A DNA stretch of 64,000 bases from JAVDCA01 sp035293985 (GTDB taxonomy: Bacteria > Pseudomonadota > Alphaproteobacteria > Rhizobiales > Xanthobacteraceae), in NCBI GenBank assembly GCA_035293985.1, contig DATGLS010000026.1, positions 1 through 64,000 of the forward strand, given 5' to 3'. The position numbers were made by a program, and so were the translations under genes. Below are positions 14,883 to 23,572 of this stretch, one piece after another. The notes under the pieces are model-generated. The model saw nothing but the letters and a program-made list of their open reading frames with translations, was not told where the DNA came from and did not search any database. How positions within the stretch are numbered: position 1 is the stretch's first letter; each line of letters begins with the position of its first letter.

Positions 14883-16453
14883 TCGGCGACCTCGACGCGC
14901 GGCTCGGCGAGGCGCTCGCCCGCCTGCCCGACTATCTCGGCGGCCACGTGCTGGTGAGCATGACGGCGCTCGCGCTCGGCATCGCGCTCAGCATTCCGCT
15001 CGCGCTCGTCTCGATCCGCCGGCCGGCGTTCCGCGCCGTCGTGCTCGCGCTGTCGAGCATCGTGCAGACGATCCCGGGCCTCGCGCTGCTGGCGCTTTTC
15101 TATCCGCTGCTGCTCGGGCTTGCGGCGCTGTCGCTGCGCGCGTTCGGCGTGAGCTTCTCGGCACTCGGCTTCCTGCCCGCCGTGCTGGCGCTCGCGCTCT
15201 ATTCTCTCTTGCCGGTGCTGCGCAATGCCGTCACCGGCCTCACCGGCATCGATCCCGCCATCCGCGAGGCGGCGCTCGGCGTCGGCATGACACGGCGACA
15301 GGCCCTGTGGATGGTCGAGCTGCCGCTCGCCCTGCCGGTCGTGATGGCCGGCATCCGCACCGCCGCGGTCTGGGTGATCGGCACCGCGACGCTGTCGACG
15401 CCGATCGGCCAGACAAGTCTCGGCAACTACATCTTCGCCGGCCTGCAGACGCAGAACTGGGTGCTCGTGCTGTTCGGCTGCGTCGCCGCCGCGCTGCTGG
15501 CGCTCGCGGTCGATCAACTCCTCGCGCTCATCGAGGGCGGCCTCGGCGCACGCCGGCGCGGCCGCGTCGTCGTCGGCCTCCTCGGCATGGCGCTCATCAT
15601 CATAGGCGCGCTGGCGCCCGGATGGTCGCAGCCGCGGGCCCGCTACCTCGTCGGCGCCAAGACCTTCACCGAGCAATACATCCTGGCGTCGTTGATCGAG
15701 CAACGGCTGCGCGGCGCCGGCCTCTCGGCGGCGCGGCGCGAGGGGCTCGGCTCGAGCGTGATCCTCGATGCGCTCGCCGCCAACGAGATCGACGTCTATG
15801 TCGACTACACCGGTACGATCTGGGCGAACGGACTGCATCGCACCGACGCCAAGCCGCGCGCCGAGGTGACGGCAGAGGTCGCGAAGTGGTTGAAGGACGA
15901 GCGCGGCATCACGCTGCTCGGCGAGCTCGGCTTCGAGAACGCCTACGCGCTGGCAATGCCGAAGAAGCGCGCCGAAGCGCTCGGGGTCCATTCGATCGCG
16001 GACCTCGCCAGGGTTGCGCCGCGGCTCACGATCGCGGGCGACTACGAGTTCTTCAGCCGGCCCGAGTGGACCGCGCTCCGCCAGGCCTATGGCCTTTCGT
16101 TCCGCACGCAGCGCACGATGCAGCCCGAGTTCATGTACCCGGCCGCGGGCGCCGGCGAGGTCGACGTGATCTCGGCCTACACCAGCGAGGGCCGCGTCGC
16201 CCAATACGATCTCGTCGTGCTCGACGACAACAAGCACGTGATCCCGCCCTATGACGCCGTGATCCTGATCTCGCCGCGCGACGCGAACGACCGCGCCCTC
16301 ATCGACGCCGTGCGGCCGCTGGTCGGCGCGATCGACGTCGACCTGATGCGCGCAGCCAATCAGCGCGCGACCAGCGGCGCGGGCGATCGCTCACCCAACG
16401 CGGTGGCGCGCTGGATGGCGGAGCAGCTCGCTAGGAAGAGCGAGAAGAAGTGA
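14879..16453 (+). CDS. Fused ABC permease and substrate-binding protein (OpuC/YehYZ-like)
   Basis: One 524-residue polypeptide carries both remaining parts of the importer. Residues about 1-215 are a BPD-type permease with five or six membrane helices and the ATPase-docking segment EAALGVGMTRRQALWMVELPLALP. A further hydrophobic helix (about 224-245) anchors the C-terminal receptor, which starts at about 255 (YLVGAKTFTEQYILASLIEQRL) and has the OpuAC-type features DVYVDYTGTIW and EFMYPAAGAGEVDVISAYTSEGR. Fusions of this kind move choline, betaine-like compounds, or ergothioneine in other bacteria; the ligand here is not decided by sequence. With the ATPase it makes a complete two-gene system. 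Confidence 0.9.
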   Translation: MIGDLDARLGEALARLPDYLGGHVLVSMTALALGIALSIPLALVSIRRPAFRAVVLALSSIVQTIPGLALLALFYPLLLGLAALSLRAFGVSFSALGFLPAVLALALYSLLPVLRNAVTGLTGIDPAIREAALGVGMTRRQALWMVELPLALPVVMAGIRTAAVWVIGTATLSTPIGQTSLGNYIFAGLQTQNWVLVLFGCVAAALLALAVDQLLALIEGGLGARRRGRVVVGLLGMALIIIGALAPGWSQPRARYLVGAKTFTEQYILASLIEQRLRGAGLSAARREGLGSSVILDALAANEIDVYVDYTGTIWANGLHRTDAKPRAEVTAEVAKWLKDERGITLLGELGFENAYALAMPKKRAEALGVHSIADLARVAPRLTIAGDYEFFSRPEWTALRQAYGLSFRTQRTMQPEFMYPAAGAGEVDVISAYTSEGRVAQYDLVVLDDNKHVIPPYDAVILISPRDANDRALIDAVRPLVGAIDVDLMRAANQRATSGAGDRSPNAVARWMAEQLARKSEKK

Positions 16454-16645
16454 AGACGCCCTCATTTGCCCATGCGGCAGAGGGCCCACTCAAATGACAC
16501 ATCTTTCTAGCTTTGTGTTGCTCGGCGACCCGCAGCGCGGATGCCGAACCGGATCCATTGAAATTACTCCTGTTATCCCAGTTGGGTCATTCTGCCAAAA
16601 TTGACAACGGATCGTGCTCAATACCCATCCTACCTTTACGTTGGG

Positions 16646-16806
16646 TTCGTTCGCGCGCTTTGGCTTCGTTCGCGCGCTTTGGGTTCGTTCGCACGCTTTG
16701 GGTTCGTTCGCACGCTTTGGGTTCGTTCGCACGGTTTGGGTTCGTTCGCACGGTTTGGGTTCGTTCGCGCGCTTTGGGTTCGTTCGCACGCTTTGGGTTC
16801 GTTCGC
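16646..16806. repeat. 19-bp tandem repeat (minisatellite), eight full units
   Basis: Eight head-to-tail units of TTCGTTCGCACGCTTTGGG run from 16646 to 16797, with a ninth partial unit of 9 bases. Variants are few: GCGC for CACG-type changes in units 1, 2 and 7, CGG for CGC in units 5 and 6, and a final C in unit 1. Because 19 is not a multiple of 3, coding frames drift through all three phases every three units, so a coding role is unlikely. Confidence 0.95.
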
Positions 16807-17098
16807 ATGATCGGATTCCGTCGACTAATTCTCGGCTTCCGTCGAGCAACTCGGCCGCGGCAGCCGATGCAGGATAAATCCTACAACCCGCGTCCTTGTC
16901 TCGCGTCAACATCGCGCGTGCGGGTCCAATTCGCAAGCGAAAACGAATCTATCCCTCTATTCAGTGTTTGCCGCGCTTTGTCGAGATTGCGAGTGCAGCG
17001 AATCTCGGCCGCATATGCAGGTAAGATAAGCAGCCTGCTTGCCCTCCGTCGCCCCTTCAGGGACCGTTCAGGCGGAGGCGGGCAAACGTCGTCCTCAA

Positions 17099-17173
17099 CC
17101 TCACAGGCGATGCGGAGACCTCACAGGCGATGCGGAGCGAGATTGCTTCGGCGTGCTGTGCACGCCTCGCAAT
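17099..17173. repeat. Tandem 20-bp duplication plus GAGATTGCTTCGG / CTCGCAATGAC palindromic word
   Basis: CCTCACAGGCGATGCGGAGA (17099-17118) is repeated immediately with one end change. The second copy runs into GAGATTGCTTCGG-CGTGCTGTGCACG-CCTCGCAATGACC, an interrupted inverted repeat. Confidence 0.7.
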
Positions 17174-17200
17174 GACCGGCGCGCGGGAGGATGTGCAAGG

Positions 17201-18382
17201 TCAACGCGCCAGGAAAGTTTTGATCTTGTCGGCCGCCTGCCCCACGGCGAGCACGCCGTTGAGGTGCCCGTTCGGGCCGCTGATCTGGGCGGTTTCCACC
17301 GGCGTCCCCGACGCGGCGATCGCCTTCGCGGTCGCCTCGATCGACGGCGGATAGAACACGAGATCGGTCGGCGTGTAGATGATCAGGGTCGGGACCTTGA
17401 TCTTGTGCGGGTCGGCGTCGGCGAGCTGGTTCGCCTTCACGAGATAAAGCAGGCTGTTGGCGTCCGACGTGGCGGCGCGGGCGGCGGCCACCGTGTCGAG
17501 CGCGGCTTCGATCTTGAAGCGATTGCCCATGGCCTGCGCCGGATCCTTGCTCGCCTCCGCCGGCGCGGTGCCGAAAGTCTTCGCCGCCCACTCCCACTGC
17601 TGCGCCTGCAGCGTGATCAGCTCGAGCGACAGCTTGAGCCCGTCGAGGGGCGGCTCCTTGTCGTAGTAGTCGCCGCCGTTCCATTTCGGGTCGAGGCGGA
17701 TCGGCGCCGCCCAGGCATCGAGCCAGCCGATCAGGAACGCATCGCCGCCGGTCGAGGAGATGACCGGGATGATGCGCTCGACGCTGTCGGGGAAGCTCGC
17801 CGCCCATTCATAGGCCTGCAGGCCGCCCATCGAGGCGCCCATGACGGCGTGGAGCTTCTTGATCCCGAGGCTGTCGATCAGCGCCTTCTGCACGCGCACG
17901 AAGTCGCGGATGCTGACCACCGGAAAGCGCATGCCGTACGGCTTGCCGGTGTCGGGATCGATGCTCGCCGGACCGGTGGTGACGACATTGGGCGCCTTGA
18001 CGTTGAGGTTCACCAGCGTGTCGGACGAGATCACATAATATTTGTCGGTGTCGATGAGCTTGCCGGGCCCGATCAGGCTGTCCCAATAGCCAGGGACCTT
18101 CTCGCTCGCCGCGTAGCGGCCGAACGCGTGACTCGTCCCGGAGAAGAAATGCGTGATCAGGATGGCGTTCGATTTGTCGGCGTTGAGCGTGCCCGCCGCC
18201 TCCCAGCCGATCCGCACGTTCTTGATGGTGGCGCCCGCGACCGTCCTGTAGCTCGGCAGCTCGAACACCTTCTTCTCGACGATGAGGCCGCTCGACTGGG
18301 CATGAGCCGGCGCGGCGCCGGCCAGCATCAGCGCGAACAACAGCCAGACGAAGGTGCGATTGATGGATGCGCGTTTGAACAT
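17201..18382 (-). CDS. Exported alpha/beta hydrolase of the MetX (homoserine O-acetyltransferase-like) family
   Basis: A 393-residue protein with a clear signal peptide (FVWLLFALMLAGAAPAHA|QS) and a MetX-like alpha/beta-hydrolase body. The nucleophile elbow is GASMGGLQAYEWA. The likely acid and histidine are in TPTDLVFYPPS and GPNGHLNG. The motif NAILITHFFSGTSHAFG near the N-terminus matches the family's oxyanion region. True MetX enzymes are cytosolic, so export argues for a different hydrolase or acyltransferase reaction outside the membrane. ATG 18382 has GGGGGA 7 bases upstream and begins the signal peptide. It has no clear operon partner. Confidence 0.85.
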   Translation of the reverse strand: MFKRASINRTFVWLLFALMLAGAAPAHAQSSGLIVEKKVFELPSYRTVAGATIKNVRIGWEAAGTLNADKSNAILITHFFSGTSHAFGRYAASEKVPGYWDSLIGPGKLIDTDKYYVISSDTLVNLNVKAPNVVTTGPASIDPDTGKPYGMRFPVVSIRDFVRVQKALIDSLGIKKLHAVMGASMGGLQAYEWAASFPDSVERIIPVISSTGGDAFLIGWLDAWAAPIRLDPKWNGGDYYDKEPPLDGLKLSLELITLQAQQWEWAAKTFGTAPAEASKDPAQAMGNRFKIEAALDTVAAARAATSDANSLLYLVKANQLADADPHKIKVPTLIIYTPTDLVFYPPSIEATAKAIAASGTPVETAQISGPNGHLNGVLAVGQAADKIKTFLAR

Positions 18383-18432
18383 GGGTTCATCCCCCGGTGT
18401 TTTCCGCGAGTCGCTACGTCGAAGTTGTGAAG

Positions 18433-18480
18433 GCGCCCCTTCATCCCGATCCTCTTGCCCTGAAGACGGAGAAGGGGCGC
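18433..18480. repeat. Inverted repeat GCGCCCCTTC ... GAAGGGGCGC
   Basis: Perfect 10-bp arms at 18433-18442 and 18471-18480 enclose 28 bases. It lies in the leader of the hydrolase gene and downstream of DUF2267 on the same strand. There is no T-run, so it could be a Rho-related terminator, a dispersed repeat or an operator. Confidence 0.6.
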
Positions 18481-18604
18481 AAAGCAGCGAGCCCACCTTA
18501 CATGCGCTGGCGTCGGGATGCGAGGGACGCGCTGCCGCCCGCTTGCTGGGCGGTCAGGTAGGGCGCGCCGGCAGGATGCCATCTCATGTGCGGCTCGCTG
18601 CCGA

Positions 18605-19030
18605 TCACTTTTCACGGACGCGCCAGAACTCCTCCGCCCCGGGCGGCAGCGCCGCCAGAACACCTCGAAACGCGGCCACGTCGACGTGCTTGCGCAGCGC
18701 CGTGGCCACGTCACTGATGCAGCTCGCCGGCGCGAAATTGTGGTGCTCGCGCAGCGCCTGCGCCTCACGCGTCATCGCAGCGCGATCGCCGAACGCGACC
18801 CGCGGGGCTTGCGTATCCCAATCGGCCACGAAGATCGCGCGCAGGAGGGGCGGCAGGACGTTGGCGAAGCGGATCGCATCCTCGAGATCGAGCCGGCGAC
18901 GAAACACCTGCAGCACGCCCTGCACCATGGTGTAGACCTGGTTGCGGGTCGCAAGCCCGGAAAGCTCCTTCGCGTCGGCGAGGAATCGCTCGAAATCCGC
19001 CGATGCATGCTGCAGCTCCATCGGAATCAT
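18605..19030 (-). CDS. DUF2267 domain-containing protein
   Basis: The 141-residue cytosolic protein matches the DUF2267 pattern of two helical halves. The first has VYTMVQGVLQVFRRRLDLEDAIRFANVLPPLLRAIFVADW; the second has DVATALRKHVDVAAFRGVLAALPPGAEEFW. Function is unknown in the family. No signal peptide or membrane helix is visible. ATG 19030 is favoured, with a GGGGTG site 6 bases upstream; GTG 19039 would add three residues. It follows the fumarylacetoacetase-family gene by 28 bases on the same strand and may share its transcript. Confidence 0.8.
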   Translation of the reverse strand: MIPMELQHASADFERFLADAKELSGLATRNQVYTMVQGVLQVFRRRLDLEDAIRFANVLPPLLRAIFVADWDTQAPRVAFGDRAAMTREAQALREHHNFAPASCISDVATALRKHVDVAAFRGVLAALPPGAEEFWRVREK

Positions 19031-19058
19031 GCGTCGCACCCCACATGTGCAGCGCGGC

Positions 19059-20228
19059 TCAATGCGCCCGCCGGGCCAGGTTTTTCATCAACGCGCCGAT
19101 GCCGAAGGTCCATGGCTCGCACGCGTCGCTCGTGCGCATGCGGTTGATCAACCGGCCGAGCTTGGGGCTCGCGACCGTCACGAGGTCGCCCGGCTTGTGG
19201 GTGAACCCCTGCCCCGCCCCGTCGCGATCCTTGGTCGGCGCAAACATCGTTCCGAGAAACAGGACGAAGCCATCGGGATATTGGTGCACGGCACCGATCG
19301 TCTGCTGGACCAGATCCTCGGGATCGCGGCTGATCAGGCGAATGGACGAGACGCCGTCGAGCTGGAAGCCGTCCTCGCCTTCGACGCGCAGCGTCACGTC
19401 CATGGCGCGGACGTCGTCGAGCGTGAAGCCTCGGTCGAACAGGCGCACGAACGGGCCGACGGCGCAGGAGGCGTTGTTGTCCTTCGCCTTCGACAGCAGC
19501 AGGGCCGAGCGCCCCTCGAAGTCGCGCAGGTTCACGTCGTTGCCGAGGGTCGCGCCGACGATGCGGCCGGCGCTGGAGACCAGCAGCACCACCTCGGGCT
19601 CGGGATTGTTCCAGGTCGACTTCGGATGCAGCCCGGCGTCCATCCCGGTGCCGACCGCGGAGAGCACCGGCGCCTTGGTGAAGACCTCGGCGTCGACGCC
19701 GATGCCGACCTCGAGATACTGGCTCCAGGCGCCCTGCGCGATCAGCACCTCCTTGAGCCGCATCGCCTCCGGTGATCCCGGCCGCAGGCGCTTGAGATCG
19801 TCGCCGACCAGCTTCTGGATCTCGGCGCGGATCGCCAGCGCCGCCGCCGAATTGCCGCGCGCCCGCTCCTCGATCACCCGCTCCAGCATCGAGATCGCGA
19901 AGGTGACGCCGGCGGCCTTGATCACCTGCAGGTCGATCGGCGCGAGCAGCCAGGGCTGCGTGGCGTCGCGCCGATCGGGCGGCGTGTTCGCCGCGATCGC
20001 GTCGAGGTCGCCGAGATCGTCGCCTTCGGTTGCGCGCAAAGCCGCGGCTGGATCCGCTTCCTCGGCGAGTGCGCTGATGGTCGGAAACCGCCGGGTGACG
20101 TCATGGACCTTGCCGTCGCGGACCGCGACGACCGACGGGCCGTCCACCGCCGGCAGCCAGACACGCCCGATGAGCGTGGCGGCCCCGGCGTCCTCCGGCA
20201 GGATCGCAGTCGCGGTCAACGAGATCAT
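19059..20228 (-). CDS. Fumarylacetoacetate hydrolase family protein
   Basis: A 389-residue enzyme of the FAH superfamily, which cleaves or dehydrates beta-diketo or 2-keto-3-deoxy acids with a divalent metal. The C-terminal catalytic fold shows YLEVGIGVDAEVFTKAPVLSAVGTG, HPKSTWNNPEPEVVLLV with the acidic metal ligands, VGATLGNDVNLRDFEGRSALLLSKAKDNN, and a final DLVTVASPKLGRLINRM. An N-terminal domain of about 100 residues precedes it, as in sugar-acid-type FAH enzymes. No signal peptide is present. GGAAGGAA lies 8 bases before ATG 20228. It is divergent from the Bug receptor gene at 20329, a frequent pairing for uptake and breakdown of an organic acid. Confidence 0.88.
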   Translation of the reverse strand: MISLTATAILPEDAGAATLIGRVWLPAVDGPSVVAVRDGKVHDVTRRFPTISALAEEADPAAALRATEGDDLGDLDAIAANTPPDRRDATQPWLLAPIDLQVIKAAGVTFAISMLERVIEERARGNSAAALAIRAEIQKLVGDDLKRLRPGSPEAMRLKEVLIAQGAWSQYLEVGIGVDAEVFTKAPVLSAVGTGMDAGLHPKSTWNNPEPEVVLLVSSAGRIVGATLGNDVNLRDFEGRSALLLSKAKDNNASCAVGPFVRLFDRGFTLDDVRAMDVTLRVEGEDGFQLDGVSSIRLISRDPEDLVQQTIGAVHQYPDGFVLFLGTMFAPTKDRDGAGQGFTHKPGDLVTVASPKLGRLINRMRTSDACEPWTFGIGALMKNLARRAH

Positions 20229-20328
20229 GGGCGCATTCCTTCCGCGTGGGCGATCGGCAGAGATGGTCGCGCAATCGACTTCCTGCTGTTAGTCTAAATG
20301 CGGGTCAGGCAGGAGCAAGAGAAACACC

Positions 20329-21300
20329 ATGCCCGGATTGACGCGCCGTGCCCTGACGGGCGGTCTTATCGGCCTTGCGGCGACGCGTGGTGCGGCGGCC
20401 GCCGATTGGCCGATACGCACCATCACGATCATGCATGGGTTTCCGCCGGGCGGCCCCTCGGACGTCGTCGCCCGCATCATCGCCGACGGGCTGAGCAGGG
20501 CGCTCGGCCAGTCGGTCATCGTCGAGTCGCGCACCGGCGCGTCCGGCACCATCGCGGCGGCGCAAGTCGCGCGCGCGGCGCCGGACGGCTACACGCTGCT
20601 GAACATCCCGTCCGGCCATCCCACGGCCGCGGTGACGTTCGCCAAGCTGCCGTTCCGCCCGGTCGCCGACTTCAGCATGATCACGCTGGCGTCGACTTAC
20701 TCGTACGTGATGTCGGTGCCGAGCGCGACCGGCATCAAGAGCGTCGCCGAGCTGATCGAGGCCGCCCGCAGGCGCGCGACACCGCTCGTCTACGGCACGC
20801 CCGGTACCGGCTCCGGCCCGCACCTCGCGATCGAGCTGTTCGCCCTCACGACCAAGATCAAGGTGCAGCACGTTCCGTTCCGCGGCAGCGCGCCGGCCGT
20901 GACCGAGCTCATCGCCGGCCGGCTCGATTTCATGATGGACCCGCCCGCCACCATGATGCAATTCATCCGCGACGGCCGGCTACGCGCGCTCGCGGTCTCG
21001 AGCGCCAAGCGCTATTTCGCTCTGCCCGACACGCCGACCTTGGCGGAAGCCGGCGTCCCCGGCTTCGACGTCACCGGCTGGCAGGGCCTGATCGGGCCCG
21101 CGGGCCTTCCTGCACCGATCGTCGACCGGCTCAACCGCGAGGTCACGCGCATTCTCCTGGAGCCGGCCGCGGTCGAGCAGCTGCACGCCTTCGGCAACGA
21201 GCCGGCGCCGTGCAGCCCGGACGAGTTCAAGAAGCGCATCGAGTCCGACATCGCCAAATGGACGGGCGTAGTCGAGCAGATTCATTTTCAGAAGATATAG
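20329..21300 (+). CDS. Tripartite tricarboxylate transporter receptor (TctC/Bug family), no. 1
   Basis: A 323-residue periplasmic solute-binding protein. The N-terminus MPGLTRRALTGGLIGLAATRGAAA is a Tat-like signal peptide (TRRALTGG). The Bug fold follows: FPPGGPSDVVARIIADGLSRALGQSVIVESRTGASGTIAAAQVARAAPDGYTLL, then GTPGTGSGPHLAIELF and LPDTPTLAEAGVPGFDVTGWQGLIGPAGLPAPIVDRLN. These proteins bind carboxylates through two loops, often with aspartate-free contacts. No TctA or TctB membrane gene is in the window. It is divergent from the FAH enzyme with a 100-base promoter region between. Confidence 0.92.
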   Translation: MPGLTRRALTGGLIGLAATRGAAAADWPIRTITIMHGFPPGGPSDVVARIIADGLSRALGQSVIVESRTGASGTIAAAQVARAAPDGYTLLNIPSGHPTAAVTFAKLPFRPVADFSMITLASTYSYVMSVPSATGIKSVAELIEAARRRATPLVYGTPGTGSGPHLAIELFALTTKIKVQHVPFRGSAPAVTELIAGRLDFMMDPPATMMQFIRDGRLRALAVSSAKRYFALPDTPTLAEAGVPGFDVTGWQGLIGPAGLPAPIVDRLNREVTRILLEPAAVEQLHAFGNEPAPCSPDEFKKRIESDIAKWTGVVEQIHFQKI

Positions 21301-21339
21301 ACGGCGTGCTCGATGATGTGCAATCGCGCTCTGCCGCGA

Positions 21340-22311
21340 TCAATCGGCCTTGATGTTCGCGAACTTGACCACCTTTGCCCACTTCTCGATCTCGTCGGCG
21401 GTGAACTTGCGGAATTGCTCCGGCGTCATCGGGTTCGGCACGACGCCGATGGCGATGAGCTTGCCCTTGATGGCGGGATCGGCGAGGCCGGCGTTCATCT
21501 CCTTGTTGAGCTTGTCGATGATCTCGGGCGGCGTGCCGGTCGGCGCGCTGATCCCGTACCACCCGCTCGCCTCGTAGCCGGGCACGAACTCGGCGAGCGC
21601 CGGCACGTCCGGCAGCGCGTCGGTGCGCTTCTCCGAGGTGACCGCGAGCGCCCGTAGCCGGCCATCGCGCACGAACTGGATGACCTGCGGCAGCGGGCTG
21701 AAATAGAGCTGCACCTGCCCGGCGAGAAGATCGGGCGTGAGATTGGTGCGATAGGGCACGTGCACGAGGTCGATGTCGGTGAGCATCATCAGCATCACGC
21801 CGGCGACGTGCGGCGAGGTGCCGACGCCCTGCGACGCCATGTTGATCTTGCCGGGGTTGGCCTTGGCGTAGGCGATGAACTCCGGGACGGTCTTGGCCGG
21901 GAACGACGGCGGCACCACCATGACGAACGGCGTCGCGCCGATGAAGCCGACCGGGGTGAGGTTCTTGACGAAGTCGAAGGCGAGATTCTTGTAGAAGGTC
22001 GCGTTGATCGCGTTGCTCGAGACGGTGACCAGCAGGGTGTACCCGTCCGGCGCCGCCTTGGCGGCGAGCTCGGTCCCGATATTGCTCGAGGCGCCCGGCC
22101 GGTTGTCGACGACGAATTGCTGGCCGAGATGGTCCGATAGCCATTGGCTCATCAGCCGCCCGGTGATGTCGGGCCCGATGCCGGCCGGGAAGCCGACGAT
22201 GACGCGCACCGGCCGGGTCGGATAATCGAGCGCCCAGGCGGCATGCGGCGCGAGCGGCAGCGCCGCGGCGCCGGCGACGAGCCCGAGAAAATCACGGCGT
22301 GGAAGCTTCAT
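21340..22311 (-). CDS. Tripartite tricarboxylate transporter receptor (TctC/Bug family), no. 2
   Basis: This 323-residue exported receptor begins with MKLPRRDFLGLVAGAAALPLAPHAAWA, a textbook Tat signal (RRDFLG). The mature part has the Bug signature DYPTRPVRVIVGFPAGIGPDITGRLMSQWLSDHLGQQFVVDNRPGASSNIGTELAAKAAPDGYTLL and a C-terminal EQFRKFTADEIEKWAKVVKFANIKAD. ATG 22311 is chosen because the Tat signal starts there and GAGGGGAAAG lies just upstream. A 110-residue in-frame extension is basic and unlike the family. It is convergent with receptor 1 (39-base gap) and divergent from receptor 3. Confidence 0.92.
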   Translation of the reverse strand: MKLPRRDFLGLVAGAAALPLAPHAAWALDYPTRPVRVIVGFPAGIGPDITGRLMSQWLSDHLGQQFVVDNRPGASSNIGTELAAKAAPDGYTLLVTVSSNAINATFYKNLAFDFVKNLTPVGFIGATPFVMVVPPSFPAKTVPEFIAYAKANPGKINMASQGVGTSPHVAGVMLMMLTDIDLVHVPYRTNLTPDLLAGQVQLYFSPLPQVIQFVRDGRLRALAVTSEKRTDALPDVPALAEFVPGYEASGWYGISAPTGTPPEIIDKLNKEMNAGLADPAIKGKLIAIGVVPNPMTPEQFRKFTADEIEKWAKVVKFANIKAD

Positions 22312-22555
22312 CGTCTTTCCCCTCGATCGAAAGCATGACGTCGCCGGCACGGCGACGGCCGCGCGCGCAGGCGCGGCGGAACTGGCGCGGCTGATGATAC
22401 CATCCCACTTCCCGCGCCGGGCGGGGATCCTGTCGGCGAATTCCTGCGGCATATCGGCCGATGACAAAGCGGACCTACCGCGCTTGCGCGGGTACGCATT
22501 TACACCCGCGCAAGGCGTCTTGTAGCATGGCCGACGCCTCAGCGCCGGTGACGCC

Positions 22556-23533
22556 ATGACTATTCGACGCAGAAGCTTCTTACCCCTGATGGCGGCGGCC
22601 GCGGCCCTGCCGGTTTTGCCGCGATGGGCCCGCGCCGACACTTATCCGTCGCGGCCGGTTCATCTCATCATCGGCTATCCGCCCGGCGGGTCGGCCGACA
22701 TGACGGCACGGCTGTTCGGCCAATGGCTGTCGGACCGGCTCGGCCAGCAGTTCGTCGTCGAGAGCCGGCCCGGCGCCGGCACCAACATCGCGACACAGGA
22801 CGTCATTCGTGCGCCGGCCGACGGCTACACGTTGCTGCTCGCGGCGCCCGCGAACGCGACCAATCCGGCGCTGTTCGCCAAGCTCAATTTCGACTTCATC
22901 CGCGACACGACGCCGATCGCCGGTCTGATCCGCTTTCCCGACGTGGTCGACGTCAACCTGTCGCTTCCGATCCATACGATCCCGGAACTCATCGCCTACG
23001 CCAAGGCCAACCCCGGCAAGCTCAACTTCGCCTCGTCCGGCGTCGGCTCGACGCTGCACGTCGCCGGCGAGCTGTTCAAGATGATGACCGGCGTCGACAT
23101 CGTGCACGTGCCGTATCGCGGCGGCGGGCCCGCGCTGATCGACCTGATGAGCGGGCGCGTGCAGCTCATGTTCGACAACCTGCCGACCTCGCTGCAATTC
23201 ATCAAGTCGGGCAAGCTGCGGCCGCTGGCGGTGACGTCGGCGGAGCGCGCCGCCGTGGTGCCGGAGCTGCCGGTCGTCGCGGATTTCGTGCCGGGCTACG
23301 AGGCGAGCGCGTGGTACGGCCTCGCGGCGCCGAAGGGCACGCCGGGCGAGATCGTCGACACGCTCAATCGCGCCGTCAACGCGATCCTCGGCGAGCCCGC
23401 CGTCAAGGCGCAGCTCGCCGACCTCGGCGCCTCCCTGTTGCCGGGCTCCCCCGCCGATTTCGGCAAGCTCGTCGTCGACGAGACGGCGAAGTGGGGCAAG
23501 GTGATCCGGTTCGCGGGCATTAAGCCGGCGTGA
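22556..23533 (+). CDS. Tripartite tricarboxylate transporter receptor (TctC/Bug family), no. 3
   Basis: A 325-residue exported receptor, clearly paralogous to receptor 2: both contain the WLSD-x-LGQQFVV block, PELIAYAKANPGK and FVPGYEAS-WYG. The signal peptide MTIRRRSFLPLMAAAAALPVLPRWARA is Tat-like (RRRSFL). Mature motifs include YPPGGSADMTARLFGQ, PADGYTLLLAAPAN and VPYRGGGPALIDLMSGRVQLMFDNLP. Its ligand is unknown. The three Bug genes at 20.3-23.5 kb stand in alternating orientation, which argues for separate transcripts rather than one operon, and none is beside a transport membrane gene. Confidence 0.92.
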   Translation: MTIRRRSFLPLMAAAAALPVLPRWARADTYPSRPVHLIIGYPPGGSADMTARLFGQWLSDRLGQQFVVESRPGAGTNIATQDVIRAPADGYTLLLAAPANATNPALFAKLNFDFIRDTTPIAGLIRFPDVVDVNLSLPIHTIPELIAYAKANPGKLNFASSGVGSTLHVAGELFKMMTGVDIVHVPYRGGGPALIDLMSGRVQLMFDNLPTSLQFIKSGKLRPLAVTSAERAAVVPELPVVADFVPGYEASAWYGLAAPKGTPGEIVDTLNRAVNAILGEPAVKAQLADLGASLLPGSPADFGKLVVDETAKWGKVIRFAGIKPA

Positions 23534-23572
23534 GGCGAACAGGCGCGCCGGCGCGCTCGCAACATGAGACTT

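Larger units (their letters stand above)
16454..17200. other. Gene-free, repeat-rich intergenic region
   Basis: These 747 bases between the ABC genes and the convergent hydrolase gene hold a 19-bp minisatellite (16646-16806) and a tandem 20-bp duplication joined to a palindromic word (17099-17173). Open frames through the minisatellite exist in several frames on both strands but only translate the repeat, so I do not call genes here. The remaining sequence shows nothing recognisable. Confidence 0.6.

Noticed and set aside
14091..16453. Interpretation as a glycine betaine osmotic system
   Set aside because: The ATPase lacks CBS domains and the ligand pocket cannot be read with certainty, so only the general type is given.
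16646..16806. Possible CRISPR array
   Set aside because: Units are contiguous with no spacers, unit length is only 19 bp, and no cas gene is present.
16513..17175. 220-codon open frame through the 19-bp minisatellite
   Set aside because: The translation only reads the repeat (RSHALGSFARFGFV), several frames are open on both strands, and there is no ribosome site.
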